Source of the DNA: JAFGJQ01 sp052034525
GTDB taxonomy: Bacteria > Planctomycetota > Phycisphaerae > UBA1845
DNA: 64,000 nucleotides
Assembly: GCA_052034525.1 (NCBI GenBank)
Contig: JBPOIK010000117.1
Coordinates: forward strand, 25,678-89,677
Reading direction: 5' to 3'
Of the stretch, positions 26,401 to 35,054 are shown in pieces. The notes below the pieces were generated by a model, which saw only the letters and a program-made list of their open reading frames with translations, made no database searches and was not told where the DNA came from. Both the position numbers and the translations under genes were made by a program. Every line of letters starts with the position of its first letter. Positions within the stretch are counted from its first letter, which is position 1.

Positions 26401-28250
26401 AGACGGCGGCCATCTTCTTCGCCCAGACCGGACGGGGCGAACGCGGCCTCCAGATGCTGCAGGACCTGGTGGATCGCACGGAGAACCCCGCGGAAAAGGC
26501 GTCCAACCAGTTGCGCATCGGATCGTATCTGTTCAACCTGGGAGACCGGGCCCGGGCGGACGCCGCCATGCTCGCCGCCGCCGACATCCAGGCCAACCAG
26601 GCCGTCTGCGGCTCCCTCGGCGAGTACTTCCTCAAAACCGGCCGCGTGGACAAATCCATCGAATGGTATGAGAAGGCCCTCGCTCTGGCCGAGAGCGACA
26701 ACTCCCCGCAGGCATCACTCCTCCATCGAATCATCGTGGAGTGCTACCTGCGTACCGGCAACAAGGAGGAGGCACGCCGCCGATTCGACCGTTTCGCGAC
26801 CCGCTACCCGGAGGACGTGGACGGCCTGCCTCTGCGGGCCGAGCTGGAATCCGCGTTCGGCGATCCTGCACAGGCCGTGGAGACGCTCGCCCGATACCTG
26901 GAGCAGCGGCCAGGTGACCCGCGTGCCCTCTTCCGTCGGGCGCAGTTGTACAGTGCCATGGGCCAGTGGCAGCGGACCTGCGCCGACCTGGAGCAGTTAC
27001 GGGCCGCCGTGCCCGACGCCGAAAACTATCACCCCCGCATTCTGCTGGCCCGCGCGTATGAAATGACGGGCCGGCGGGATCTGGCGGAAGCGGAACTGAA
27101 ATCCGTGCTGGAGCGCGAGCCCCGGGCGGCCAACGTGGCCATCCAGCTCGTCAACTTCTATGAGAAATACAACCGCCTGGCGGACGCCGAGAAGGTGATC
27201 ACCGCACAGCTCGCGGTATCTCCCAACGACGCACGCTGGCTGTACCAGGCGGGGCGCCTGGCGGAAAAACAACAGGAGGTGGACAAGGCCATCCGCCTGT
27301 TCACCCAGGCGTGCGAGAAGTCTGAATACGATCCGACGCTGGTGGTCGCGCTGATGGATGCCTTCATCCAGCTCCGAAAACCGGCGGACGGCATTTCCTT
27401 CTATGAGAATCAACTGCCGCCGCCGCGCCGCAATGCGATGATCATGTCGCATTACGCCGTCATGCTGGCGCAGAACGGGCAGAAGGATCTGGCCGTTCGG
27501 ACCTTCTGCCTGGCCGTGGAAAAAACGGGCTCCTGGGCGATTTCGGAATTGTCACCGATCGCCAACGACGCCGCGTCCGCGCTGACGGCGGCAGGCGCCG
27601 TGGACGCCTTCGCGGGCGAGATTCCCGATCAGCGTCTCCAACGACCAGCGCAGATTCTTCACTCGCTGCTGCTGGCCGGCGTGAATCGCCCGGCGGAGGC
27701 CATTGCCGCCACCGAGTCTCTGATCGCCACCAGCGGGTCCGAGACGGAACGAGGCATGTTCATGGTCCAGGTTGCCATGCTTCACGAAACGGTCAAGGAC
27801 TATGAAGCGGCCCGCAAGCGCTATGAAGAGGCCCTCGCCATCCTGCCGGACGACTACGTCGCGCTGAACAACCTGGCGTATCTGCTGATGGAGCAACTCC
27901 ACCTGCCGCAACAGGCGCTGCCCTATGCCCGACGGGCGGTCGAGGTGTGCCCTTCGACGGGCAAGCCCGCCGCGCTCGACACGCTGGGGTGGGTCCAAGC
28001 CGGCCTGGGCAATCTGGACGACGCCATCGGCTCACTGACGGACGCCGTGCAGCGTGACGACCAATACGTCCCCGCCCGCGTGCATCTGGGCGAGGTGTAC
28101 CGCCGCAAGGGCAACTTCGAGGCCGCCATCGACACCCTCGTCCTGGCGAAAAAGCTGATCGAAGACAGCCGCTACGCCCCGGACCAGGCCTTGCTGCCGG
28201 ACCTGGAGGAAAGCCTGCGCAAAGCGCAAGCGGCCGACGCCAGTCCGTGA
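23487..28250 (+). CDS. giant membrane-anchored TPR protein
   Basis: A 1587-residue protein with a basic N-terminus, one membrane segment (about residues 11-32) and then an almost unbroken series of tetratricopeptide repeats. Repeat units such as AALAGILRDRGRKDEAIAVL and LNNLAYLLMEQLHLPQQALP show the TPR spacing of Gly/Ala and small residues in 34-residue units. TPR arrays hold protein partners and serve as scaffolds in export or polysaccharide machines. It directly follows the EpsI-like gene, so a part in an exosortase or exopolysaccharide system is the best guess. A Gln/Glu/Arg-rich acidic-basic composition suggests a soluble superhelix outside the inner membrane. No catalytic domain is seen. 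Confidence 0.85.
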   Translation: MAKRKRLNKNLIVALTGVGFLVMTAAGVALVYSLQETNPLQFAKQADLAAEKGDWDAARKFYIRAYNTRREPIYLVRVGECFQEVGDDQRARGSWNEAVTQDVNLVEGWQKLVEWLIPYASVPGVDPGWLLELKQKAEGLLNALAARDGQETMAGLAEGATQATQPAVEGAHDAARALGTYALGVSLIELARQQQTEGDAVLGRQYLEESVSLDPSSVQSTSRLAQSLLEAGDVAGAETLFKNLCNVNSSPGMAAVESSIAYAMFLLNPPKSDSEQARAVLERAVELAGNDPEAQATSLTALGTLSYVDWERSLSDSSGPEDTQSVARAKELYEKAIAAYPDAFEPYIRLVGIYVRESNRADARQETETVRQKLQEAIQLNQKRLDRDIIRIGRKGSTQKAMRYRLLLQAAELYVDLARRLDATSLERQDLLDRARDRVMEAENEISGQSSTLEARATIAIAENNLREACRLTEEVDTQVGPRFTWQHKLRLARLRSQMGELGSARKAIEEALARPDVVRTAPAGLWTTYAQILTRLQDWPAAEAAAREALRRDANDILAMNLRANALNELGRKDEAEDLMQTVEKEGGAKIGEQIQDRQFRRQVQEAVLNERWDDAIQMLREKIQADPQTEDYPAALAGILRDRGRKDEAIAVLEEALIANPDSLNLHAVLDGFDESKTPEQRRADMEARVLERVQKEVTDPFDRNLELGRFYLTLNDLRKAEPHLLEAQQQFLAKATPSARATAPGILEVVLLYRLEIAFEENDLARAEQIVGTAIDQNVDLMQGRTFLGRLYLRKAEMLRDERKTDDARQLFEQAAQEFKAALETMPNNSELQLYYGECCLRLDRVSEAEIAFRQATQINPREGRAWKGLAVIAQSRGDETAFIEYVEKCRNLLPRDATVQGWATLLRERDDPAQGIARREETRRKTPDDSQNLVRLAGLYAQQGNREKAEEIFEEALRLPNVDAGGIQTAAIFFAQTGRGERGLQMLQDLVDRTENPAEKASNQLRIGSYLFNLGDRARADAAMLAAADIQANQAVCGSLGEYFLKTGRVDKSIEWYEKALALAESDNSPQASLLHRIIVECYLRTGNKEEARRRFDRFATRYPEDVDGLPLRAELESAFGDPAQAVETLARYLEQRPGDPRALFRRAQLYSAMGQWQRTCADLEQLRAAVPDAENYHPRILLARAYEMTGRRDLAEAELKSVLEREPRAANVAIQLVNFYEKYNRLADAEKVITAQLAVSPNDARWLYQAGRLAEKQQEVDKAIRLFTQACEKSEYDPTLVVALMDAFIQLRKPADGISFYENQLPPPRRNAMIMSHYAVMLAQNGQKDLAVRTFCLAVEKTGSWAISELSPIANDAASALTAAGAVDAFAGEIPDQRLQRPAQILHSLLLAGVNRPAEAIAATESLIATSGSETERGMFMVQVAMLHETVKDYEAARKRYEEALAILPDDYVALNNLAYLLMEQLHLPQQALPYARRAVEVCPSTGKPAALDTLGWVQAGLGNLDDAIGSLTDAVQRDDQYVPARVHLGEVYRRKGNFEAAIDTLVLAKKLIEDSRYAPDQALLPDLEESLRKAQAADASP

Positions 28251-28251
28251 A

Positions 28252-28273
28252 CTCGGGCCGTCGGCTGCCCGAG
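28252..28273 (+). terminator. GC hairpin behind the TPR gene, no T tract
   Basis: CTCGGGC (28252-28258) pairs fully with GCCCGAG (28267-28273) around an 8-base loop, directly after the TPR stop codon. There is no run of T residues, so it is not a standard intrinsic terminator. It may protect the mRNA end or act with Rho. Confidence 0.3.
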
Positions 28274-28377
28274 CGACATTCGACGGAGACAACCGGGCCG
28301 GCCCGGCGGCGCGGAGCGGAGATTCCGCCTTCGTCCGGCCGTCGGCGGAACGCGCCGGACTCGCTACAATCTCCCAC

Positions 28378-29625
28378 ATGATCTGGGGCCTTCTGGTGGT
28401 GCTGCTGGCCTGCTCGGCCGCCATTTCCGGATCGGAAACGGCGTTATTCGGGCTTTCCCGACAGGATCTGCACGCGTTTGCGACCTCGGCCAGCCGTTTG
28501 CGACGGACGGCCGCCTCGCTCATGCACCATCCTCACCATCTTCTGCTCACCATTCTGATCGCGAACACCGCGGTCAATATCGGGATATTCGCCGTCTCGT
28601 TCCGGATGGCGGAAGACCTCGGACGCTCGTCTCCGCTTCAGGCCTCAATGGTCGGCGTGGGAGCGCTGGTGGCGGTCATCCTGATGGGCGAGATTCTGCC
28701 CAAATCCGTGGCCCTGGCCCACCCGCGGGGCCTGGCGCCGCTGGCCGCCCCGGGCATCCAGGTCTTGCAGTTCGCGCTCTCTCCCGTGCGATGGCTGCTG
28801 GCCGTGGCCCTGGTGGAGCCGGCCACACGGCTGCTGCTGCCTCCCGCGGCCCGCGCTCCGGCGGTCTCCACGGAGGAACTGCGGGACATGATTGAGCGCT
28901 CGACCGGGCACCAGGTGATCAACTCGCTGGAGAGTGACATGCTTCAGGCGGTGGTGGGGCTGGCGGACGTGAACGTCCGCTCGGTGCTCGTGCCGCGCGT
29001 GGACATGATCGCCGTGTCCTTGCGGGACGCCCACGAGGTGATTCGGAGCCGATTCGAGCAGTGCGGCAAAACGAAGCTTCCGGTCTTTGGCCGCGATCTG
29101 GACGACATGCGGGGGCTGTTGTATGCCCGCGACTTCCATTTGAACCCCGGCCGGAACGTGGAACAGTTGCTTCGTCCGGTCACCTTCGTACCGGAGCAGG
29201 CCGATCTGATTCAGGTCATCCGCCATTTCCGTCGGACGCACACCCAGTTGGCGATCGTGGTGGACGAATACGGCGGGGTCGCCGGCCTGGTCACCCTGGA
29301 AGACGTGCTGGAGGAGATCGTCGGGGACCTGCGCGGGCCGGCCGAGGAGGACCAACCGCTTGCCCAGTTCCTCGACGACAACACGTACCGTCTCTCCGGA
29401 CAGCTTGGCGTTCGGGACTGGGCCTCACTGTTCGGCATCACGACCATCGACGCCGACGTGGACACGCTGGGGGGGTTGATCACGGCTCGTCTGGGCCGGA
29501 TTCCCCGTGTCGGAGACACCGTGCAGACCGGCAACCTGTCGCTGACGGTGGAATCGCTCCACGGACGGCGCGTGGGGACTCTCATTCTGCGCCGCTCGCC
29601 CGGAGATGCGGAGGTCTCGCCATGA
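28378..29625 (+). CDS. CNNM/CorC (HlyC/CorC) family membrane protein, full-length
   Basis: The 415-residue product has a DUF21/CNNM membrane domain (about 1-170, with SGSETALFGLSRQDL and ILMGEILPKS), a CBS pair (about 195-325, including TQLAIVVDEYGGVAGLVTLE) and a C-terminal CorC_HlyC domain (about 335-410). Proteins of this class are linked to Mg2+ and Co2+ export or sensing of divalent cations. A TACAAT box at 28365-28370 lies only seven bases before ATG 28378, and no ribosome site is seen, so the mRNA may be leaderless. The second CNNM gene overlaps its stop codon. Confidence 0.88.
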   Translation: MIWGLLVVLLACSAAISGSETALFGLSRQDLHAFATSASRLRRTAASLMHHPHHLLLTILIANTAVNIGIFAVSFRMAEDLGRSSPLQASMVGVGALVAVILMGEILPKSVALAHPRGLAPLAAPGIQVLQFALSPVRWLLAVALVEPATRLLLPPAARAPAVSTEELRDMIERSTGHQVINSLESDMLQAVVGLADVNVRSVLVPRVDMIAVSLRDAHEVIRSRFEQCGKTKLPVFGRDLDDMRGLLYARDFHLNPGRNVEQLLRPVTFVPEQADLIQVIRHFRRTHTQLAIVVDEYGGVAGLVTLEDVLEEIVGDLRGPAEEDQPLAQFLDDNTYRLSGQLGVRDWASLFGITTIDADVDTLGGLITARLGRIPRVGDTVQTGNLSLTVESLHGRRVGTLILRRSPGDAEVSP

Positions 29626-30614
29626 TCGAGGCCTGGCCGCTTTACGCGTTGTGCGCCTTGGCGGCCCTGCTGGGCTCCGCGCTGGCCGCCGGCATCGAAA
29701 CGGGGATCTACTGCCTGAATCGCGTTCGCCTGCATCTTCGCGCCCAGCGGCAGGATCGCATGGCTCGATCCCTGGTCCGCCTGCTGGACGACGAGCAGTC
29801 GTCGATCGCCACCGCCCTGGTGGGCACGAACATCTGCCACTATGCGCTCACGGCGGTGGTCGCGATGTTCGTCGGTCGACAACTCGGGCTGGACGACCGC
29901 AGCGCCGAAATCTACACCACGGCGGTGGTCACGCCGGTGGTTTTTGCGTTCGGAGAGGTGGTGCCCAAAAACGTCTTCCGGATCGCGGCGGACCGATTCA
30001 TGTATCCGGCCGCTCCGCTGCTGCTGGCCGCCCGCTACCTTCTGCTGCCTGTGGTCTGGGCCATGCGCCGTCTCACAGCGCTGGTCACGCGGGCCCTGGG
30101 GGTCGTGGAGGCCAGTGAGGATTCACTGTTCGCGGCCCGACGGCGCATGGCCACCGTCCTGCAGGAAGGCCTGCTTCACGCGGGCAGCGATCCGGAACAC
30201 TTCGGACTGGTGGAGCGTGTGCTGGGCCTCTCCAGCACGCCGGTCCACGCGGTCATGGTGCCGCGCAATCGCATCGTGGCCGTACGAGCCGACGCCGGCC
30301 CGGCCGAGCTGCGGAACCTCGCGCGACGGACCGCGCACACCCGCCTGCCTGTGTATGAGACGGATCCCCGTCGGATTATCGGGGCGGTGGTCGTGCATAA
30401 GGTTCTGGCCGGCCCGCCCCCCCCCACGCTCCGCGAAGCGATGGAGCCCGTCCTGTTCATTCTCTCCCACGACACCGTGGCGGCCACCATCGTGCGCATG
30501 CGGGAACAGCGCAAGACCCTGGCCCTGGTCGTCAATCGACACGGACTCCTCCTGGGTCTGGTGACCCTGAAAGACCTGATGGAGGAGATCGTCGGCGAAC
30601 TGACAGAGTGGTGA
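29622..30614 (+). CDS. CNNM/CorC family membrane protein, short form without CorC_HlyC domain
   Basis: The 330-residue product repeats the layout of its neighbour: DUF21/CNNM membrane domain (ETGIYCLNRVRLHLRAQ, GEVVPKNVFRIAAD) and a CBS pair ending in LLGLVTLKDLMEEIVGEL. It stops right after the second CBS motif, so the CorC_HlyC domain found in the upstream protein is missing. ATG 29622 overlaps the TGA of that gene (ATGA) and is preceded by GGAGG at 29610-29614, so the two are translated together. They may form a heteromeric transporter; that is inference. Confidence 0.87.
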   Translation: MIEAWPLYALCALAALLGSALAAGIETGIYCLNRVRLHLRAQRQDRMARSLVRLLDDEQSSIATALVGTNICHYALTAVVAMFVGRQLGLDDRSAEIYTTAVVTPVVFAFGEVVPKNVFRIAADRFMYPAAPLLLAARYLLLPVVWAMRRLTALVTRALGVVEASEDSLFAARRRMATVLQEGLLHAGSDPEHFGLVERVLGLSSTPVHAVMVPRNRIVAVRADAGPAELRNLARRTAHTRLPVYETDPRRIIGAVVVHKVLAGPPPPTLREAMEPVLFILSHDTVAATIVRMREQRKTLALVVNRHGLLLGLVTLKDLMEEIVGELTEW

Positions 30615-30672
30615 CGCTCCCGGCTCCGGAGAGTCCGGTTCCGATGCGTGGGCAACGTCGCCTGACGACCGA

Positions 30673-32355
30673 TTACTGGGGTCCGCTGCCGGCCAGGGCC
30701 GCCTCGAAAAGCACGTAGTCCGCCAGATCCACGCTCTTGTCGTTGTTCATGTCCGCGCAGTTGCAGTACACGGTGTATGGCATCCCGAAGCACGTCTGGA
30801 ACGCGGCGAAATCGTCCAGGTCCACGTCACCGTCCCGATCCACGTCTCCCGAACTGCATGGCGCACAGGGATCCGGCTCACAGGTGGAAAACGGACCGGC
30901 CCAGTCCCCGCCGAAGCTCAGACAGTCGACCTCATACTGATCGGGGACGCACATGTCCAACCAGCAGCACGCTCCGAGGGGCTGCGGACACTCCGTGCTG
31001 GCGCATTGCGTTCCCGCACCCTGGAACGCGCCGCCGAGCTGATCGCAGTGCACGCCCACCGTCTCCAGACACGATCCGTCCGGCAGGCAGCAGGCGCCAA
31101 GCTCGCAAACCCCTGAGGCACAGGTGGTCCCGTGGCCGGCGTAATAGCCGTGGATGACATCCTCGCAGACACTCGGGCTCAGGTTGTTCATGCAGCCGCC
31201 TATCCCGTTGCAACAGGCCCCCTTCGGCTGCGGACACGTCACCTGATCGCAGGTCAGACCCTCGTGGAAGATCTCGCCCGGTGCGTTGCACTGCAGTTGA
31301 TTCACGCCGTTGGTGCAGATGCCGTCTACGCGACAGCAGGCGCCCGTGGGCAGGTCACAAGGGTTTGGAATGCACGGCACGTTGTCGCCTTTGTAGAGGC
31401 CGCCCGCCGCATCGCACTCCGCCTCAGTTCGGGTAGTGCATTGCCCGGCGGCATCACAGCAGGCGCCCATCGGATCGCAGTCGAACGGCACATAAGTCAC
31501 GCGGATGTTCCAATCTCCCGTTGGTCGGAAGGCACCCAGATCCCGGAACCGGTACCAGCCGCCGGGGCATGCCCCGGGACCGCAATTCGGCCGACAATAC
31601 AGCCAGTTGTTGTCCGCATCGGACAGACCGTCCACATCCACTGTCGGGAAGGCGTTCGAATTGGTGGACGGAGGGCAGCACTCCGGCGGCGTCAGCCCGA
31701 AGTTGCAGGACGCCGTGGGCGGGTTGTTGTGCGCATCGATGCGATACCCGACGCTGAACGTGTGCGACCCGTTGTCCGGCACGAAAATCTGTTCCGGATC
31801 GGACGGATCGATTGTGATCTTCACGTTGACTCCCACCGTGCCCGGATTCATCACGATGTGCGGAAGCAACGAATCATCGGAACTGTAACTGGCAATGAGG
31901 GTACCCGTACTCGGCGTGCCCGACCAGACCAGAACAGACCACTTCGTTGTGGTCTGCACCGTGGCCTGGTGGGCGAAGACCGCCTCGATTTCCGTCACGT
32001 GAACGGGAAACGCGTCGGCATCCAGTACGAACGAGGCGGCCAGCATCTCACCGGCAACAAAACCGGCCTGCATCTTGTAGGAACCTCCGGTGAAATCCGC
32101 GCCCGAGTACGTTCGAGTCATCGGCGGACAGGCACGCAGCCCCTCTGTCCAGAAATCACCGTCTGTGGCCGAAATGGGCGTGATCACCGCGTTCACTCGA
32201 AGGGGAATCGGCGTTAACCGGCTGCCGCACTCGCTCGCTTCGAGGCCAAACGGATCGTCCGCCCACGCCTCGCCGGCCGACGCCCATCCAGACGCCATCG
32301 TCAATACCATAATGACCCCGACGGTCCGACTGGTCAGCCACATCCTGCGCGTCAT
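30673..32355 (-). CDS. secreted Cys-rich repeat protein with dockerin-like C-terminus
   Basis: The 560-residue product has a signal peptide (about residues 1-26), an N-terminal beta-rich domain (about 30-290), then five Cys-rich repeats of about 38 residues, each starting GACC (residues 297, 338, 379, 420 and 461) and ending in a Cys pair with Pro or Thr nearby. Residues 503-557 contain two EF-hand-like calcium loops (DVDRDGDVDLDD and DMNNDKSVDLAD) in dockerin type I arrangement. Such proteins are frequent in planctomycetes and are probably surface or extracellular. ATG 32355 has GAGAGG about eight bases upstream. No enzymatic domain is recognised; disulfide-linked repeats and a calcium-bound C-terminal module are inferred. 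Confidence 0.82.
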   Translation of the reverse strand: MTRRMWLTSRTVGVIMVLTMASGWASAGEAWADDPFGLEASECGSRLTPIPLRVNAVITPISATDGDFWTEGLRACPPMTRTYSGADFTGGSYKMQAGFVAGEMLAASFVLDADAFPVHVTEIEAVFAHQATVQTTTKWSVLVWSGTPSTGTLIASYSSDDSLLPHIVMNPGTVGVNVKITIDPSDPEQIFVPDNGSHTFSVGYRIDAHNNPPTASCNFGLTPPECCPPSTNSNAFPTVDVDGLSDADNNWLYCRPNCGPGACPGGWYRFRDLGAFRPTGDWNIRVTYVPFDCDPMGACCDAAGQCTTRTEAECDAAGGLYKGDNVPCIPNPCDLPTGACCRVDGICTNGVNQLQCNAPGEIFHEGLTCDQVTCPQPKGACCNGIGGCMNNLSPSVCEDVIHGYYAGHGTTCASGVCELGACCLPDGSCLETVGVHCDQLGGAFQGAGTQCASTECPQPLGACCWLDMCVPDQYEVDCLSFGGDWAGPFSTCEPDPCAPCSSGDVDRDGDVDLDDFAAFQTCFGMPYTVYCNCADMNNDKSVDLADYVLFEAALAGSGPQ

Positions 32356-32569
32356 CTTGCATTCCTCTCTGTTTTCCACACGAAACCCATCCCTGCTGCG
32401 AACAGGTATGCCAAACCGGCTGCCGCTGCACCCCCGTCCTATTCTTACACTCTCGCCTTGTCCGTTCAACTACGAACCTGCAGTGTTGCGAGATTGGGAC
32501 ATAGTGGCGACGACATTAAGTATAATAGAATATTCTGAAATGAAGGTGTAAGCGGTACGGAAGGCTGAG

Positions 32570-33847
32570 TCAGGCCGTCTGACAGGGATTCCAATGGCGG
32601 ATCAAACGGCACACACCTTCCCGACCCGACAGGAAATCCAGGCGCAGCCGCTCGCTGGCGATTCCCAGGCCTGGAGACCGGCCAATGACGCCATCCACCA
32701 AGGCGAGCCCCTCCATCGCATCTTGAAACGTCAGACGCTCCGCGCGACGAGCGGCGGCGAGATATCGGGCCAACCAGCCCACAACCGGCACGACCAGCCA
32801 AAGGGCACGCAGCCCGTCCAACACCGGCCAGCCGTAATACGCCGGGCCGAACTGATACCGGCTGAGCACCCGCATGCGCAGGAACCGCCCGAGCATCGCG
32901 GTGATCTGGGGGCCGTCCACATCCGCCGGGCCGATCGCCTGTACGGCCTCGAAGCAGACGTCGCGTTTCACGCCGGCCACCGGTGGTACCGAACCCCTGC
33001 CGCGGCGGAACCGTCCGGCCCACCTCACCTGCTCAAGCCGTCGAAGCCAGCGGGTGCGGCGTGAGCGGATATCTTCCAGCGTCACGTGCTCCGTGTACGC
33101 AAACACGAGCTGGCGGAACAGTGCCTGTTGCCGGGGTGTCGGTGGGTCGGGGGAGATGTCCTCCAGCGCGCGGGGCAGGTCCGGCACCAGCAGGCCGACC
33201 AGCTCGGCAAACCGGTCGTCACGGACCGCCACCAGATCCGATTCCCGCAGCGTATCCACCAGCGAAGCCGCCCCCGCGGTGACCTCTGCGAGCGGTCGCG
33301 AATCATCGAGCAGCCAGGTGTTCAGTGCACCGAGCAATGCGTGAAGCTCTTCCGGAGCGGCAGGCCGGGCCCGACGCAGCAGAACCTCTTGGTGGCGAGC
33401 CCCTCCACGAGCCGGCATTTCCTCGCTGAGGGACTGCACGAGGCGCCGATGCGAGGCCATGTCCGCGCCTTGCGATCGGGCCATGGACGGGCAGTCAAAT
33501 CGCCATGCGGTCAGCCACTGGCCCTCGGCCTTCACGATAGTGAACGGATATATGCGGCACGAGAAGGGTTTGGCGTCGAAGCCGAGCTCCACGTGGATGC
33601 GGCACAGGCCGTCGTCCTGCAGGAACACGCAACGTCCGTCCGGCCACTTGTTGAGGGCCCACTTGTTACGGACCCGCAGGTACGGAGCGACCCCGAGCCG
33701 GCTTTCCCACTGCTGCTCGTCGAGTCGGCGACGGTCTTCCTCCCGAAGATCACCCACCAGTTCACGGCAGCAGCGCGTGCACGAATGACAGCTCCAGCGC
33801 TGATCCGGGATCGAGGGCATCCATACAGGCAGGGGTTCCGACTCCAT
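32570..33847 (-). CDS. YkgJ-type Cys-cluster protein
   Basis: The 425-residue product begins with a YkgJ/CxxCxxCC cluster: WSCHSCTRCC (Cys20, 23, 26, 27), then Cys73, Cys82 and Cys97 within WPDGRCVFLQDDGLCRIH and KPFSCRIYPF. This family is thought to bind zinc or an iron-sulfur cluster. The remaining 320 residues have no domain I recognise, apart from one or two hydrophobic segments (about 345-375). ATG 33847 is chosen since homology begins there; a TATAAT lies at 33859-33854 (minus strand), six bases before the ATG, with no ribosome site, so a leaderless mRNA is possible. It follows pilT on the same strand by 46 bases. Confidence 0.75.
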   Translation of the reverse strand: MESEPLPVWMPSIPDQRWSCHSCTRCCRELVGDLREEDRRRLDEQQWESRLGVAPYLRVRNKWALNKWPDGRCVFLQDDGLCRIHVELGFDAKPFSCRIYPFTIVKAEGQWLTAWRFDCPSMARSQGADMASHRRLVQSLSEEMPARGGARHQEVLLRRARPAAPEELHALLGALNTWLLDDSRPLAEVTAGAASLVDTLRESDLVAVRDDRFAELVGLLVPDLPRALEDISPDPPTPRQQALFRQLVFAYTEHVTLEDIRSRRTRWLRRLEQVRWAGRFRRGRGSVPPVAGVKRDVCFEAVQAIGPADVDGPQITAMLGRFLRMRVLSRYQFGPAYYGWPVLDGLRALWLVVPVVGWLARYLAAARRAERLTFQDAMEGLALVDGVIGRSPGLGIASERLRLDFLSGREGVCRLIRHWNPCQTA

Positions 33848-33893
33848 GCCCGGATTATACGGGTCGCGGGAAGGACCGCCCAGCCGATCGGTT

Positions 33894-34994
33894 TCATCGA
33901 CCGTTGGGAGCCACCAGACGGTTGGGGTCCTTGGCGTAGTGACGGGCCGTTTCGATCGATATCCGCCCGACGGACAACAAGGTCTGCAGGCTCTCATCCA
34001 GAGTCACCATGCCGTCTCGTTTTCCCATCTGAATGGCGGTATCAATTCCCTCCACCTTGCCGGCGCGAATGACCGCACGCACGCCGTCGTTGACCACCAG
34101 AACCTCCAGGGCCAGGACTCGCTTCTGTCCCTGAGCGATGGAGGGCACCAGTCGCTGTGAGATGACGTAGCGCAAGCTCAGCGAAAGCTGGGTTCGCGCG
34201 TCGTCTTGCGCGTCGGCGGGGAACAGGTCAATCAGTCGCGTCACCGCGCCCTTGGCGTCCTTGGTGTGCATGGTGGTGAGGATGAGGTGTCCGGTTTCCG
34301 CCGCGCTGAGCGCCATCTGGGCCGTGTCCCGATCCCGGATCTCGCCCACCAGCACGACGTCCGGATCCTGACGCAGCCCGTATTTCAGACCGTCATAGAA
34401 GGAATCCACGTCCGTGCCCACCTCGCGCTGGGTCACTACACTGTCCGCCCGCAGCGGATACACGTATTCGATGGGCTCCTCCACCGTGATGATCCGGTTA
34501 CCGCCGGCATCGTTAAGCAGGCTGACCAGCGCCGCCAGGGTCGTGGATTTTCCCGAGCCGGTGATGCCGGTGATGATGATCAGGCCGTTGGCGGTCGCCA
34601 CCAGGCGGTCGGCCAGCGACCGGGGGAACCCCAGCCACTCCAGCGACGGCGCCTGGTCGCGAATGTGTCGCAGGCACAGACCCGGCTTTCCCTGAGCGGA
34701 GAAGACGTTGGCACGGAAGCGATGAGCGGCGCCCCGCATCTCGAACGTCAGGGAGAAATCGAGGTTTTTGGGCAGCTCGGATGTTTCGCGCAGCCGATCG
34801 GGCAGAATCGAGCGAATGAGCGAGCGGACCCGCGCGTCCTCGAGCGGCACGGTTTCCGCCGCCCGCAACCGGCCATGCACACGATACGTCGGGCGGTATC
34901 CCACGACCAGGTGAAGGTCCGACGCTTCCACGTCCACCATCGTCTGCAAGAGCTGGTCCAGGCCGGGGTGTGGCGGATCCTGCGCGGAATCCAT
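33894..34994 (-). CDS. pilT: PilT-type pilus retraction ATPase
   Basis: PilT drives retraction of type IV pili at the cytoplasmic side of the membrane. The 366-residue product has the N-terminal ASDLHLVVG start, Walker A GITGSGKS (about residues 143-150), the Asp-box VEEPIEYV, Walker B region DPDVVLVGEIRD, and AETGHLILTTMHT, all diagnostic for PilT. ATG 34994 has GGGAG about eight bases upstream, and a TATATA at 35014-35019 may be part of a promoter. No other pilus gene is adjacent; the CpaE-like gene at 42090 is the nearest related one. A PilU-like function cannot be excluded. Confidence 0.92.
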   Translation of the reverse strand: MDSAQDPPHPGLDQLLQTMVDVEASDLHLVVGYRPTYRVHGRLRAAETVPLEDARVRSLIRSILPDRLRETSELPKNLDFSLTFEMRGAAHRFRANVFSAQGKPGLCLRHIRDQAPSLEWLGFPRSLADRLVATANGLIIITGITGSGKSTTLAALVSLLNDAGGNRIITVEEPIEYVYPLRADSVVTQREVGTDVDSFYDGLKYGLRQDPDVVLVGEIRDRDTAQMALSAAETGHLILTTMHTKDAKGAVTRLIDLFPADAQDDARTQLSLSLRYVISQRLVPSIAQGQKRVLALEVLVVNDGVRAVIRAGKVEGIDTAIQMGKRDGMVTLDESLQTLLSVGRISIETARHYAKDPNRLVAPNGR

Positions 34995-35054
34995 GCGGTA
35001 CTCCCTTCCCGCGTATATACCCGGAACAAGGTGACCGGTTGCGGCCCCACCGCC

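Noticed and set aside
30960..31480. Regular Cys-rich repeat pattern considered as DNA repeat or CRISPR
   Set aside because: The repeats are conserved at protein level only; the DNA units differ, and there are no equal spacers.
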